A DNA stretch of 64,000 bases, taken from NCBI RefSeq assembly GCF_047675955.1, contig NC_132914.1, positions 40,325,521 to 40,389,520 of the forward strand, in the 5' to 3' direction. This document shows, one piece after another, positions 34,738 through 46,099 of the stretch. How positions within the stretch are numbered: position 1 is the stretch's first letter; every line of letters begins with the position of its first letter. The stretch comes from Chlorocebus sabaeus (lineage: Eukaryota; Chordata; Mammalia; Primates; Cercopithecidae). The position numbers and the translations under genes are program-made. A model generated the notes under the pieces. That model was given only the letters and a program-made list of their open reading frames with translations. It was not told where the DNA came from and ran no database searches.

Positions 34738-36714
34738 TATTATATTTTTAATAAGATGTTATAAATATATTTGTAGTTAAATTTATTTGTTTTATATGTA
34801 TTCCAACTTGTCTATGTTCATTTTTAACCCTTTCTTATCTTCTTTGGAATTAATTAAAATATTTTATGTTATTTTATTTCTCCTTTACGTTGATTTGTTA
34901 TATGTAATTTTGTTCTTTTAGAAGTTACACTAGAGCTCATACTATTCAGGCTTGACTTATTAATATCTAATGTAAATTCATACTTTTACCATTTTCTAGA
35001 TAATGAAAGAGTCTTAGAATACTTTAACTTCATTTACTCCCTCCCATATTGTGTTATTGAAGTCAGATGTTTTAATCCTATATATTTTTAAGTCCCTAGA
35101 TGTTATTATTATTTTGTACAGTCAATATTCACTTAGATTTACCTACATTTATAACCTTCCTATTACTCTTTATTCCTTCCTGAATTTTTATATTTTCATC
35201 ATGTTCCTTCTTCCTGAAGCTCTTTTATTTCCTTTAGCATGGATCCATTTTGTTTGCCTGAAAATGTCTTTTCCTGGCCTTTGCTGAATATTTTTGATGG
35301 AAATAGAATTCTAGCTTAATATTTATTGATTAGTTACTTTCTTTAAACACTTGAGGTTTTCATTATTGTCACCTGGATTCCATGCTTTCTGCGAAGTAGT
35401 CAATTCTCACTCAGTCTTACTGATTTCCTTTAAAGAAAATGATGTGGCCCCTCAGCCTCTGGTTGCTTCAAAATTCTCTTTGTCTTTGGTTTTCCGTAGT
35501 TTTGCTATCATTGTTTAGGTACAGTTATCTTTGAATTTATCCTCACTGTGATTAGTAGCACTTATCAGTTTTGTGGCTTGATGTCTTCTTTGGTGTTAGA
35601 AAATTTTAAGTCCATTGTATTTTCAAAATCGTTTTTGAACTATTCTCTTCCTTCATCTTTGGGACCGCAAACCTTCTTCTGGAATACCATCTGTCTTTGC
35701 CGTTCCTTGACTTCCACCCACTTTCCCCACTCCCTGTATTTTTCCATCCTTTTGTATCCTGTGCTTCAGTCTGAATGTTTTCTTTTGACCTTTCAGTTCA
35801 CTCATCATTTCTTTGAGAGTCTGTTTCTGTGGTTAACCCAACTATTAGAGAATGCATTTCTAAATTTCTCAGTTCTAGAATCTCCACCTGATTCATTTTT
35901 TAGATAAAATATCCCATCTCTTCATCTATTTTCTTCAACATATTAATAAGATACATTTAAAATTGTGTGTCTGATAACTTATTATCTGTTTCTTCTATGG
36001 GTCTATTTCTGTAATATTTATCTTGGTTTTTGCCACATGGTCTTGTTTTCTGATGCATCTAGCGGTGTTTGATTGACTATAGGACATCAGGTATGAACAA
36101 CTGTAGTGATAGATTGAGGCTCTGAGCGGTGCTTTCTGCATCCCCAGGGAAATACTTTTGCATCTGTCAGGCAGTTAAGGTGTGTGCCATTCACCTAACC
36201 CAGTTAGAGTGTGAGCTAATTCAAATCTGTGAGTCAGTTTTTGCAAGAGCTGATTTAATTTTGTTTTCTCTCTATTCCTAAGGTGGAGGCCTTTTGTGGT
36301 CTGAACTGAAGGCCCGAGTAGCTTCAAATGGAATTTTCTTTTTGAACATTAACTCTTGTCCCTCAGTTTTGTAAACTGTCAGAAGTTTGGCTCAGCTTTT
36401 TAGCCTCTTAGCTGCCACTCTTTGCTCAGTTTCCCAGCATCTCAGCAGCCACTTGGGGAACCTACAGATGACTTAAGGAGAAAATCAGTTCCAAATGTTG
36501 GAGTTACTTCTCTGGGTTTCCTTAATTTTTGAGACCTTGACCCCTTGGTTCTCAAAGCTTTGGAAATTCTGTAATATCTCCAAAGAAACAATATCTATAT
36601 ATACACTTAGTGCAGCTTTTCTTATTGTTTACCTTGGGAAGACTGTCCTGCAACATGGTAGTCCTTATTATGGAAAGAAGTTCTTAATCTAGATGATTAT
36701 TGATAATGATTTTG

Positions 36715-36840
36715 TACTATATATAGGCAAATGGGTATATTAATACCTAAGGTTATTGTGAGAATCAAATTGGATCATATATGGGAAAGCATTGAGCAAA
36801 CTGGAAAGCTCTATGCAGATATAAGGTATTACCATTATCC
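36715..36840 (+). mobile_element. MIR SINE, 3' part
   Basis: 'aatacctaaggttattgtgagaatcaaatt', 'gggaaagcattgagcaaactgg' and 'aaggtattaccattatc' follow the MIR 3' half. Confidence 0.75.
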
Positions 36841-36844
36841 TAAT

Positions 36845-38025
36845 ATAGAATAGGATCTCTCTGAAACTTGCAACAATAGGCAGAGAAGTATTTGGTAATT
36901 TTGTATTTTAAAGAATCTGAATCCTCCTTAAAGGCCTGGAATAATCTAGTAAATATGCTATTCAATGTAGAACTTGGAGTGGTATCGAAATAGGGGGTCT
37001 TATACCTAGTAAAACTAAGAGGTGTGTTTCTCCAAGCCAACCCAAAGGTAGAAAGGAGGAACTTGCGAGGAACTAAGACAGTCCTGGCTGTCAAATCCCA
37101 GCAGTGAGGAGAATGAACAGTAGGTCATATGCATGTGTAATAAGGTCAGAAACCAGGTGAATCAAGGATGGGTTGGGGCAAGTGGGTCACAACATTGATA
37201 ATGACCAGTGAGCGGACACCAGTTTATCTGATGCATTTCGTGGGACATAGTTAAAAGACTAAAAGAAACTGCATGTGCCATAATTAATAACCCAATAATT
37301 TTTCATGGGTTTAAGATTTTACAACTCTTCAAGGTATCTAATATAATTTTTTTCCTACTATTTTCTTATACTTAAGTTAGAGATTAGGATGTATGCCAGC
37401 AGTATTATGCTCTGTCTAAATGTGCTGAATATTATTATTCATATGAACACATGTTGACTATTCTCTAGCTCTCTGGATGTTAGTGCTGGGCTGTAGGAAA
37501 GGTGTGAATACACAAAGGAGGATGTGTAAAAATGATCAGAAAATGTGTAAAAATATGAAGTGGATGATCAGTCATAATTTAATTTTAAAATATCAACATA
37601 ATGTATACTTTCTGCTTAGCATTGAAAACATTATTATCATTATTACAGCTACTATTATTGGTAGTTTGTTGTTTGGAATCCGTAGGGTCTGCTGATGAAA
37701 GTGGAATGCTATTCTGATAGCTGAGTGCCACCAACGATAGTTTTATGTCTTCCTATCAAGATTTCAGCCAAGAATGGTGCAAAACTATACCCCAATCACC
37801 CTGTCATCTCTCCTCTTCAATCTTCCTTATGGGTTTCATTGTTAGCAGCCCTTCACTTATCTCTTTCTTCCCTATTCCCAGCTAGCTCTAATTCTTCTGA
37901 GCTCAAGCTTTTCAGTGACTTGGAAGTTCTCAAAGGGAAAAGAATAGAAATTAACATTCATTTCATGCCAAGCCAAGCACTGTATCTTGATGGGTATCTC
38001 ATAAAGGAAGAAGATACACTACTGG
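36845..38025. other. Unique sequence, no gene seen
   Basis: A 103-codon frame at 37725-38036 has no recognisable family features and ends in a probable transposon fragment. Not called. Confidence 0.45.
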
Positions 38026-38029
38026 ATTT

Positions 38030-38092
38030 ACAATGAGGTTATGTCCCAATAAACCCATCATAAATTGGAAAAAGTATAACTTAAACCACTGT
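38030..38092. mobile_element. DNA-transposon fragment (Tigger-like), short
   Basis: 'atgaggttatgtcccaataaac' and 'ccatcataaattggaaaa' match the interior of a dispersed Tigger-type element. Too short to name. Confidence 0.4.
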
Positions 38093-38439
38093 TAGGAGTG
38101 TATTTATTTCCAAATAACCCTTACCTGTTTTTAAAGCATGTCTTGTAAGTAACTACAATAAATGTTGTGCATTTGCCAAGATTGAGTTGATATATATTCT
38201 TATATAAAGTGTCACAAAAAAACCTAAAATTTATTATTCAGAGATATAAAGGCCATCTCCAGTGGACAATCAAAGAGCTAAAAATGGTAATATAAAAATC
38301 AAAAATAGTGATTTAGAGTGAGTATGAGGAGTAGAACCTAGTTTAAGTACATTATCAAAAAAGAAAATATATGTAGTTTTGTAAATCAAGAAACAGGGAT
38401 AAAAGCATTTTATGTGAAGTAGTAAAAGAACCGTTACAG

Positions 38440-38940
38440 AATAACTTAACACTGGAAATCACTGAGTGGTTACCTCAGGGGAGGGAGACTGGAAGTGCTA
38501 AGGGGAGAGAGTTTTACTTTTAACTTGATGCTATTTTATACACTGACTTTGTAAATCTTTTCTTTTCTTTTTCTTTTTCTTTTCTTCTTTTTCTTTCTGA
38601 GACAGGGTCTCACTGTGTCACCCAGGCAGGAGTGCAGTGGGGTGATCATGACTCACTGCAACCTCAAACTCTGGGACTTAAGCAGCCTTCCCACCTTGGC
38701 CTCCTAGGTAGCTAGGACTTCAAACGCACACCATAACATTTGGCTAATTTTTAAATTTTTTTGCAGGGACAGGGTCTTGCTATGTTGCTGAAGCTAATCT
38801 CAAACTGCTGGGCTTGAGCAATCTTCTCACCTTGGCCTCCCAAAGTGCTGGGATTACAGGTGTGAACCACCATGCCCAGCCTAAAAACTTCTATTGTAAT
38901 AAAAAGAGTTTATAAAAAATAAGTGGATGTATTAGACAAA
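38440..38940 (+). mobile_element. Ancient L1 3' end, sense, split by AluJ
   Basis: 'gagtggttacctcaggggaggg' and 'cactgactttgtaaatc' left of the Alu, 'ttctattgtaataaaaagag' right of it, as in old L1 3' tails. Weakly bounded. Confidence 0.5.
38559..38881 (-). mobile_element. Alu SINE (AluJ-like), antisense
   Basis: TTTCTTTTC-type degraded tail (38559-38596), then a full reverse AluJ ('gagacagggtctcactgtg' to 'caccatgcccagcc'). Confidence 0.95.
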
Positions 38941-39016
38941 TACATAACATAAAAATGAAAGCAATACTAATAACAAATTAAATGTTTAAAAAAATCTTAA
39001 AAAATTAAACACTTAA

Positions 39017-39836
39017 TACAGCCAACAGACACATGAAAAAATGCTCATCATCACTGGCCATCAGAGAAATGCAAATCAAAACCACAATGAGATACCATCT
39101 CACACCAGTTAGAATGGCGATCATTCAAAAGTCAGGAAACAACAGGTGCTGGAGAGGATGTGGAGAAATAGGAACACTTTTACACTGTTGGTGGGATTAT
39201 AAACTAGTTCAACCATTATGGAAAACAGTATGGCGATTCCTCAAGGATCTAGAACTAGATGTACCATATGACCCAGCCATCCCATTACTGGGTATATACC
39301 CAAAGGATTACAAATTATGCTGCTATAAGGACACATGCACACGTATGTTTATTGCAGCACTATTCACAATAGCAAAGACTTGGAATCAACCCAAATGTCC
39401 ATCAGTGACAGACTGGATTAAGAAAATGTGGCACATATACACCATGGAATACTATGCAGCCATAAAAAAGGATGAGTTTGTGTCCTTTGTAGGGACATGG
39501 ATGCAGCTGGAAACCATCATTCTCAGCAAACTATCACAAGAACAGAAAACCAAACACCGCATGTTCTCACTCGTAGGTGGGAACTGAACAATGAGATCAC
39601 TTGGACTCGGGAAGGGGAACATCACACACCGGGGCCTATCATGGGGAGGGGGGAGGGGGGAGGGGGGAGGGATTGCATTGGGAGTTATACCTGATGTAAA
39701 TGACGAGTTGATGGGTGCAGCACACCAACATGGCACAAGTATACATATGTAGCAAACCTGCACGTTGTGCACATGTACCCTACAACTTGAAGTTTAATAA
39801 TAATAAATAAATTAAAAAAAAACAAAACAAAACAAA
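39017..39836 (+). mobile_element. Young 5'-truncated L1 (L1PA-like), 0.8 kb, perfect 18-bp TSD
   Basis: Runs from the end of ORF2 to a poly-A tail. A perfect TSD, AAAAAATTAAACACTTAA, lies at 38999-39016 and 39837-39854. The pre-insertion site (CTT|AAAAAA) is a textbook L1 endonuclease target. The 3'UTR has a G-run block at 39644-39671 (GGGGAGGGGGGAGGGG type), the known quadruplex-prone region of primate L1. Confidence 0.97.
39033..39587 (+). pseudogene. L1 ORF2p C-terminal 184 codons, frame intact to the natural stop
   Basis: The C-terminal segment of L1 ORF2p is open with no nonsense or frameshift. It covers the Cys-rich motif region ('GNNRCWRGCGEIGTLLHCWW', 'CYKDTCTR') and the terminal 'GGN' before the stop. 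Endonuclease and reverse transcriptase domains are absent because the copy is 5'-truncated, so it is a dead fragment. The open frame only shows youth. The first Met at 39033 is internal to ORF2, not a true start. Confidence 0.93.
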
Positions 39837-39989
39837 AAAAAATTAAACACTTAAAAATGAATAAATTCATAATTTATTCAGTTAAGAGGAAAATCACACC
39901 GAATTTATAGTATTCTTTAGAAATGACATCTATATGACTGTATGGAAAAACTATGTTGTGTAGTTCTTAGTTATACAACAGTGTTTCAC

Positions 39990-41990
39990 GTATTAGTGGG
40001 CATTTGAGGTGTTTACAGTTTTTGGCTATTACAAATATTTATTTGCCCATTTAGCTGTCATTTACAGTGCTCTTCATTCCTTTTTTGTAAATCCATATTT
40101 GCAGCTGGTGTAATTTCCATTCTGTCTGAAGGACTTCTTTTAACATTTCTTATGATGAGGGTCTGCTAGTCATCAAGTCTATTTGGTTAGATTTTTCATT
40201 TTTGTAAAGTATGCAATGCTAGATTGACAGTTACCTGCTTTCAGTATTTTAAAGACGTTTCTTACCTTTCTTCTCACTTACATTCTTTCCAATAAGCAAT
40301 CTTCTGGATTCCTTATCTGCATTTCTCTGAACATAATGCGTGGGTTTTTTATTTTTTTTTTGTCTAACCACCTTTAAGGTATTTTCTTTATAATTAGTTT
40401 TGAGCAATTTGATTATGATGTATTTTGGTGTAGTTTTATTTATGGATAATTTTGTACTCTTATAAATATTCTTGCAATTTGTTCAAGAAATGGTGATTTA
40501 GTTTCATTATGCTTCCTGGATCTGTGGGTTTATAGTTTTCGTCTATAAACATAGTTTTCCAAAAGTTTTCCAAAAGAATTGTTTATATTTTTCCAAAGAA
40601 TTGTTATAGTTTTCCAAAAGAATTTGGAAAATTCTTTGTTATTTTTTGAAATGTGTTTTCTGTGTCCATCATCCCTATCCTTGCAGAACATCATTTCATG
40701 TATATTTGACTGCTTTAAAATTGCCCAACATCCTTGATACTCTGTTCCTTTTAAAAAACAATTATATTTTTTCTTTGTTTTATTTTGAATTGCTTTTTAT
40801 TACTATCTGTTCATATTCACTAATTTTCTTTGCAATATCTGTCCTCCTGCTCATCCTATCCAGTGTAGTATGCATCTCAGACATAGGAGTTTTTACCTCT
40901 AGAGGTTTGATTTGTGCCTTTTGTATGTCTTCCATGTCTCAATCTAACTTTTGAATATATGTAGAGTTATAATGATATTGTTCTTGTGCGCTAACTCAAC
41001 ATCTCTGTTATTGGTTGATATCAATTAATTGAATTATGTCTTTATTATGGTTGCAGTTTTCTGCTTCTTTCCATGCCTAGTCATTTTTGGTTGGATGCCA
41101 GGCATTGTAAAATGTACATTGTCGGGTGTAGATGCTGGGTGTTTTTGTACTCCTATTTGGGTCTTAAAAAGGAAAACTCTTCTACATCTCTGTTTAACTT
41201 TCTAAACATAATAACTGTTTTAATGTTTCTGTGTACTAATTGTAACATATGCATCAGTTCTCAGTTTTTTATTGATTTTTACCCCTCGTCGTGAGTCATA
41301 TTTTTCTGCCTTTTTGCATGCCTAGAAATCTTTGATTGGATGATAAACATTGTACATTTTACCTTTTTTTGGGTGCTAGATACTTTTGTACTCCTATAAG
41401 TATTCCTGAACTTTGTTCTGGAATACAATTAAGTTACTTGGAATCAGTTCATCCTTTTGAGTTCTGCCTTTAAGATTTATTAGGTGGGACAAGAAAAGTG
41501 TTCAATCTAGGGCTAATTATTCCCCACTACGGATGCAAGTCCTTTCTGAGTACTCAGTACCCCATGAAAATAAGGTTTTTGTTTTGTTTTGTTTTGTTTT
41601 TTTGTCTGGCTAATGGAAGCAGGTATCATTTCTTGCCTGTGAGAGCCAGATAATGTTTCTTCTAATCCCTAGCCCCACATGGTTTTTTACACAGATGTTC
41701 TGATTAGTGAGATGCTGATTCAAAGCACCCTCTGAAGATTTCTGGAATTCCCTCCTGTGCAACTATCTCCTCTCCAGAACTCCACTCACTGTGGACTATC
41801 AACCCTGTCTCCTCATCTCAAGTACTCTAACTGGCTCTGCCTAGTTGTCTCCAATTTTTTTTCTGCCACTGCTTGGAAACTCCCTCAAGGCAGTGAGCTG
41901 GAGCAATCATAGTGCTCACCTCCTTTGTTTTCCATCTCTACCTGAAGTCCAGTGTCATGACAACCACTGTTTCACAAATTTTGTCTTAAT
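39990..41990 (-). mobile_element. Ancient L1/HAL1-like ORF1 and 5' region, antisense
   Basis: 'ggacttcttttaacatttcttatgatgagggtc', 'gattatgatgtattttggtg', 'ttccatgcctagtcatttttgg' and 'tgaaactccctcaaggcagtgagc'-type text follow the reverse complement of an old L1 ORF1 then 5'UTR. It contains a roughly 245-bp internal duplication (41050-41115 versus 41293-41358). No frame is kept. Confidence 0.7.
41572..41602. repeat. (GTTTT)n short tandem repeat
   Basis: Four to five GTTTT units and a short T run. Confidence 0.9.
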
Positions 41991-42020
41991 TTTAGAAAGT
42001 ATGTTAAAAAGGACAACCCT

Positions 42021-42228
42021 AAATAAAAATGATACAATGGATTTTGGAGACTTGGGGGAAACAGTGGGAGAGTGGCAAAGGATAAAAGACTACAAATATG
42101 GTGCAGTGCATACTGCTTGGGTAATGGGTGCACCAAAATCTCACAAATCACCACTAAAGAACTTATGTAATCAAATACCACCTGGACTCCAATAACTTAT
42201 GGAAAAATTAAAAAAATAAAAATTCAAG
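42021..42228 (+). mobile_element. Severely truncated L1 tail (L1PB/L1MA-like), 0.2 kb, with TSD
   Basis: 'gggtgcaccaaaatctcac', 'aaatcaccactaaagaactt', 'caataacttatggaaaaatt' and an A-rich tail are an L1 3' end. 13-bp perfect TSD AAAGGACAACCCT at 42008-42020 and 42229-42241. Confidence 0.93.
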
Positions 42229-42241
42229 AAAGGACAACCCT

Positions 42242-43735
42242 TTGCATACCCAGTATGCAACTTTGTGACTGGATACAAACTTATTTTAAAGTGGGTTTGC
42301 TGCTAGACATTTACTTTTGTGAAGACATAGACTTCACACGGTTTTCTAGCTTTTGTAAAAATGATCTGTGATTATAGTGCTGACAGTAGAAGTCTGAGAA
42401 ATACATGAACTGATCATTATTTGAGTATATACTCTTATACTCTTGTCACAATTTACTTGAGTCAAATACCTGAATAGAGAAAAGGAGCCTGGATATGTTC
42501 CCAGAATCTCATTTTAGAACTTCAAGCTCTTTTAGAAATATCTCTTTTATTCTTTTCTTTAACACATTGCTTTTGGTTCATAATATCTGCTGATAACACT
42601 AGATAGCCAATACATTCGTTAATTTGACATCAGTTTAGTATATTTCAGTAGGTTTTTGATATATGTGAAATACAAAATGGTAATTCGAGGCACTCCCTGT
42701 TTCCTGTCATATGTATATATAATGAACCTGATTTTGATATTTAATAATGAGTTATTTGAGTTGCAAAATTCACACTTCTTTTCATATGTTTTACACAAAA
42801 TTTATAAATAAACTTATGAGAAATAAGACATCAATTAAGGTGATAAATTATGCATTAATAATTATAGAAAAATGTTAGTTTAAAAACATCTTGATTTTAA
42901 GTACTTCTGTATTTATACATGTAAAGTGCTCATAACAGGGTCTGGAATGTAATGAGTCAATAAATCTTAAAAAATTAAGTGATTTCTTCCTACTCAAATT
43001 ATATTTTGAGACATGCATGATTTGAGGGTAACTAAAGTAGTGATACTGATTTTGTAAGCAACTGGATCCTTGCATTGATGATACATTGCATTTCTTTACA
43101 TCAGTCAATATTTGACTTAAGATGAGATAATAGTGAGCCACGTGGCCACGTGGAGGCTTTTAATCTCTCTCACTCTTTATTAGTAGTTTTTCCATTTTAA
43201 TTCCTGATTCTGTATTAGAGCTGTCATTCAAAATGGATGCTGGGCAAGGAAGAATGAAGAGACAGGGAGTTGTGAGCAAAGAGGAGGATGTGAAATGGTT
43301 TAGAGGAGGGGCAAAAGACTGGAGAACAGGCATGTAAAGCAGGAATAACATTTGTATGGAGGAGGCAAGGTAACTATACAAAACTGGGATTAGTTTGTTA
43401 ATGTTAACTTTGACCCTTAACTTCTCAGGGTCAGTGCTTTCCCTGGAAATACATTTGGGAGAAAAAGAACCAATAGATTCTTTTTTTTGGGTAATATTAC
43501 TGTGTTAATATTTATTGAATATCTTATATTTATCAACTACAGGATGTATACTGGGATGTTATTAACTTCACTCTCTAATGATTGAAGTTAATTTGGGTAA
43601 TTTGAGCAAGGCTCCATAAACAATTACTGACAGATACAAGCCTAGGTGTAATTATTAATTTCAGATGGATGTGTGTATTGTAACATGTTTTCTATGCAGG
43701 TTTATGGGATTTATGCTCTATTTTAAAAATAGTTT
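42242..43735. other. Unique sequence with one E-box palindrome
   Basis: No gene or repeat recognised. A 16-bp palindrome with two CACGTG cores is at 43138-43153. Confidence 0.5.
43138..43153. promoter_or_regulatory. Tandem CACGTG (E-box) palindrome
   Basis: CCACGTGGCCACGTGG is a perfect 16-bp palindrome holding two canonical bHLH-zip sites (USF/MYC type). Both contain CpG. Function is inferred from the motif only, and no promoter is visible nearby. Confidence 0.35.
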
Positions 43736-43738
43736 TAG

Positions 43739-44868
43739 ATTTTTTTTTTTAAACTTTTAGATCTTCCCTTTTAGGGGTACATGTGTAGATTTGTTACCTG
43801 GGAATATTGTGTGATGCTGAGGTTAGGGATATACATGATCCTGTTACCCATGTATTGAGCATAGCACTCAATAGTTTTTCAAACCTTTCCCTGTCCCTCC
43901 TCACTCTTGTAGTCCCTAGTTTCTATCGTTGCCATCTTCATGTACATAAGTATCTACTATTTAGCACCCACCTGTAATTGAGAACACGTGGTATTTGTTT
44001 TTCTGTTCCTGCATTAATTTGCTTTGGATAGTAGTCTCCAGAGGCATCCATTTGCATCAAAGGACATTATTTTTTCTTTTTTATAGCTGCATAGCATTCC
44101 ATGGTGCACAAGTACCACATTTTATTTATCCAATCCACTGTCAATGAGCACCTAGGTTGATTCCCTGTCTTTGCTATTGTGAATAGTATTACAATGAGGA
44201 TTAACTCAAGATGGATTAAATATCTGAATGTAAGAATTCAAACTGTAGGAGTCCTAGAAGAAAACCTAGGACGTTCTGGACACTGGCCTTGGGAAAGAAT
44301 TTATGACTAGGTTCTTAAAAGCAATTACAACAAAAGCAAAAATTGACAGGTGGGACCTGATTAAAGATCTTCTGCACAGCAAAAGAGACTATCAATAGAG
44401 TGAACAGACAACCTACCGAATGGGAGAAAATATTCACAAACTGTGCAACCAATAAAGGTCTCATATTCAGAATCTACAAGGAACTTAAACAATTGAACAA
44501 GCAGAAAACAAATAGCCTTATTAAAAATGGACAAAAAGACATGAACAGACGTTTTTCAAAAGAAGACATACAAGTGGACAACAAACTTATGAAAAAATGT
44601 ACCACATCACTAATCATCAGAGAACTGCAAATCCAAACCACAATGAGATACCATCTCACACCAGTCAGAATGGCCATTATTAAAAAGTCAAAAAATAACA
44701 GATGCTGGGGAGGCTGTGGAGAAAAGGGAACACATACACTGTTGGTGAGAGTGTAAATTTGCTCAGCCATTGGGGAAAGCAGTTTGGAGATTTCTCAAAG
44801 AACTCAGAACTACCATTGGACTCAGCAATCTTGTTACTGGGTATATATCCAAAAGAAAACAAATCTTT
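43739..44868. mobile_element. L1 with 5' inversion (twin-primed), L1MA/L1PB-like
   Basis: 43739-44198 is antisense: poly-T, reversed 3'UTR ('ggggtacatgtgtagatttg') and reversed ORF2 end ('tgctattgtgaatagtatta'). 44199-44868 is sense ORF2 from just upstream ('attaactcaagatggatt' to 'gggtatatatccaaaag'). The halves come from adjacent parts of one L1 with about 50 nt missing between them, the signature of twin priming. The sense part has a 118-codon open stretch (44400-44756), otherwise broken. Confidence 0.92.
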
Positions 44869-44869
44869 C

Positions 44870-46089
44870 TACCCATAGAATCTTAAAGCTGAAAAGAATT
44901 GTGAAGTCTCACAGATAAAAGCAGTTTAAACAGGCAAGAATAGTTTACTATGGATGTGGTGGGAAAATTTGTACAAAAAAGCAAATTATAACAGCCCCAT
45001 TCGTTGAGCCCACACTATATAAAAGTCAATCATCTGTATTTATAAACTATAACTAAGATGCAGTATTTCTTTAAATAAACCTGCTTATTTTTTATTGATA
45101 AAGCAGATAACATGTGATTGGTAATATAGTTATTAGGGACATGAATACTTTTCTCTCTAGGCACAGAATATTGGTGTGACTCCAAAAAATGGGAATCTAC
45201 TGAACAGCATTGTCAAAATGTAGTCATTGAAAACTTGCAACTTCTATTCCATTTTTGGACAGTTGTAGGGCTATAGACTCTTTTTTATGCTGAACCTAAT
45301 TATGCCTCTTTTCTATTCATTCGTTGCAGCTCAGTTCTTTGGAGTGAAACAGAATAAGCCTTACTCATTGTAGGTATTTGAAGAAAGCTCTGCATTCATA
45401 TAAGTCTTCCTCGTATGGCATGGCTCCTTTCCCTTCGCATTCCCAATTATCTCTTTAGATGCAGAACTAATTGTCAAGATCTATCGAGAATAGAGATAAA
45501 AAAGACATATAAAATGTGTTTACTACCATTAAAGTACCTATGATATATTGATTTTTTCCCAGTGCATGTCATGTACCTTTATGCCCAACAGATATGACAG
45601 ATTAACAACTGCGAAAGAGGGATTCTAACAGGTAGGACCAAATTAAATGGTCTGGTAAATTCTGAGTGTCAGTGAAAGTTTGGTTGCAGCGTGTGTTTTC
45701 TAAGGCATGTACATTCCATTAGAAAAAAAGACAGATTCCAGTTAACTAATTCATTCAAAAAATGATTTTATTCATCCATTCATTCTTAAAACATTTCTCA
45801 AGATATGTTTGGGGGGACCACTCTACTGAAGAAAAATTTTCTGCAGTTAAGTAAACTCTGCAGATTCTATTGCTCTTTTAAGATTTACTGCAATAATTTT
45901 CATGTAAAGGTTTCTGACCAATTGTTTAGTAAAGAAATTCTTTTAATATTGTTTAAATCAGCTATTCCAAACTTTTAAACAAAATGTTTGCTATGAAAAA
46001 TTTTGTGTGTAAAATTTTTGACTTCTTGTGGAACACATCTTGGAAAACACTATCTTAGAACATTCAACCTCAGAATTGACTGGACTTTC
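44870..46089. other. Unique sequence
   Basis: No confident repeat or gene. 44876-44910 ('atagaatcttaaagctgaaaag') resembles an old dispersed repeat, but the match is too short to assign. Confidence 0.45.
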
Positions 46090-46099
46090 TATTCTGAAC

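Larger units (their letters stand above)
28871..36600 (-). mobile_element. Near full-length ancient L1 (L1M/L1ME class), antisense, multiply interrupted
   Basis: Read 3' to 5' along the + strand. 3'-terminal UTR 28871-29470 ('ttagaataattttatacttac', 'cataccacattgcatttggttgtc'). More 3'UTR 30330-31240 ('gtccatcaccccagaac', 'gattcatccatgtcattg', 'tcccagcagcactgaatgagg'). ORF2 31240-about 35300 ('tttgtggcttgtcttttgattc', 'gttgagaagactcttctcac', 'cctggaataaac'-like text, 'gttattgaaaaataaattgc'). ORF1/5'UTR about 35300-36600 ('ggatccattttgtttgcctg', 'ctgaatgttttcttttgacc'). All frames are heavily stopped. It is interrupted by a microsatellite, two Tigger-like elements and an Alu. It may be one element or two overlapping ones of the same class. 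Confidence 0.75.

Noticed and set aside
35548..35907. 119-aa plus-strand frame
   Set aside because: Lies antisense to the ancient L1 ORF1 region. No recognisable family.
41845..42195. 116-aa plus-strand frame
   Set aside because: Spans an old L1 5' region, an L1 TSD and an L1 3'UTR, so it is a chance fusion.
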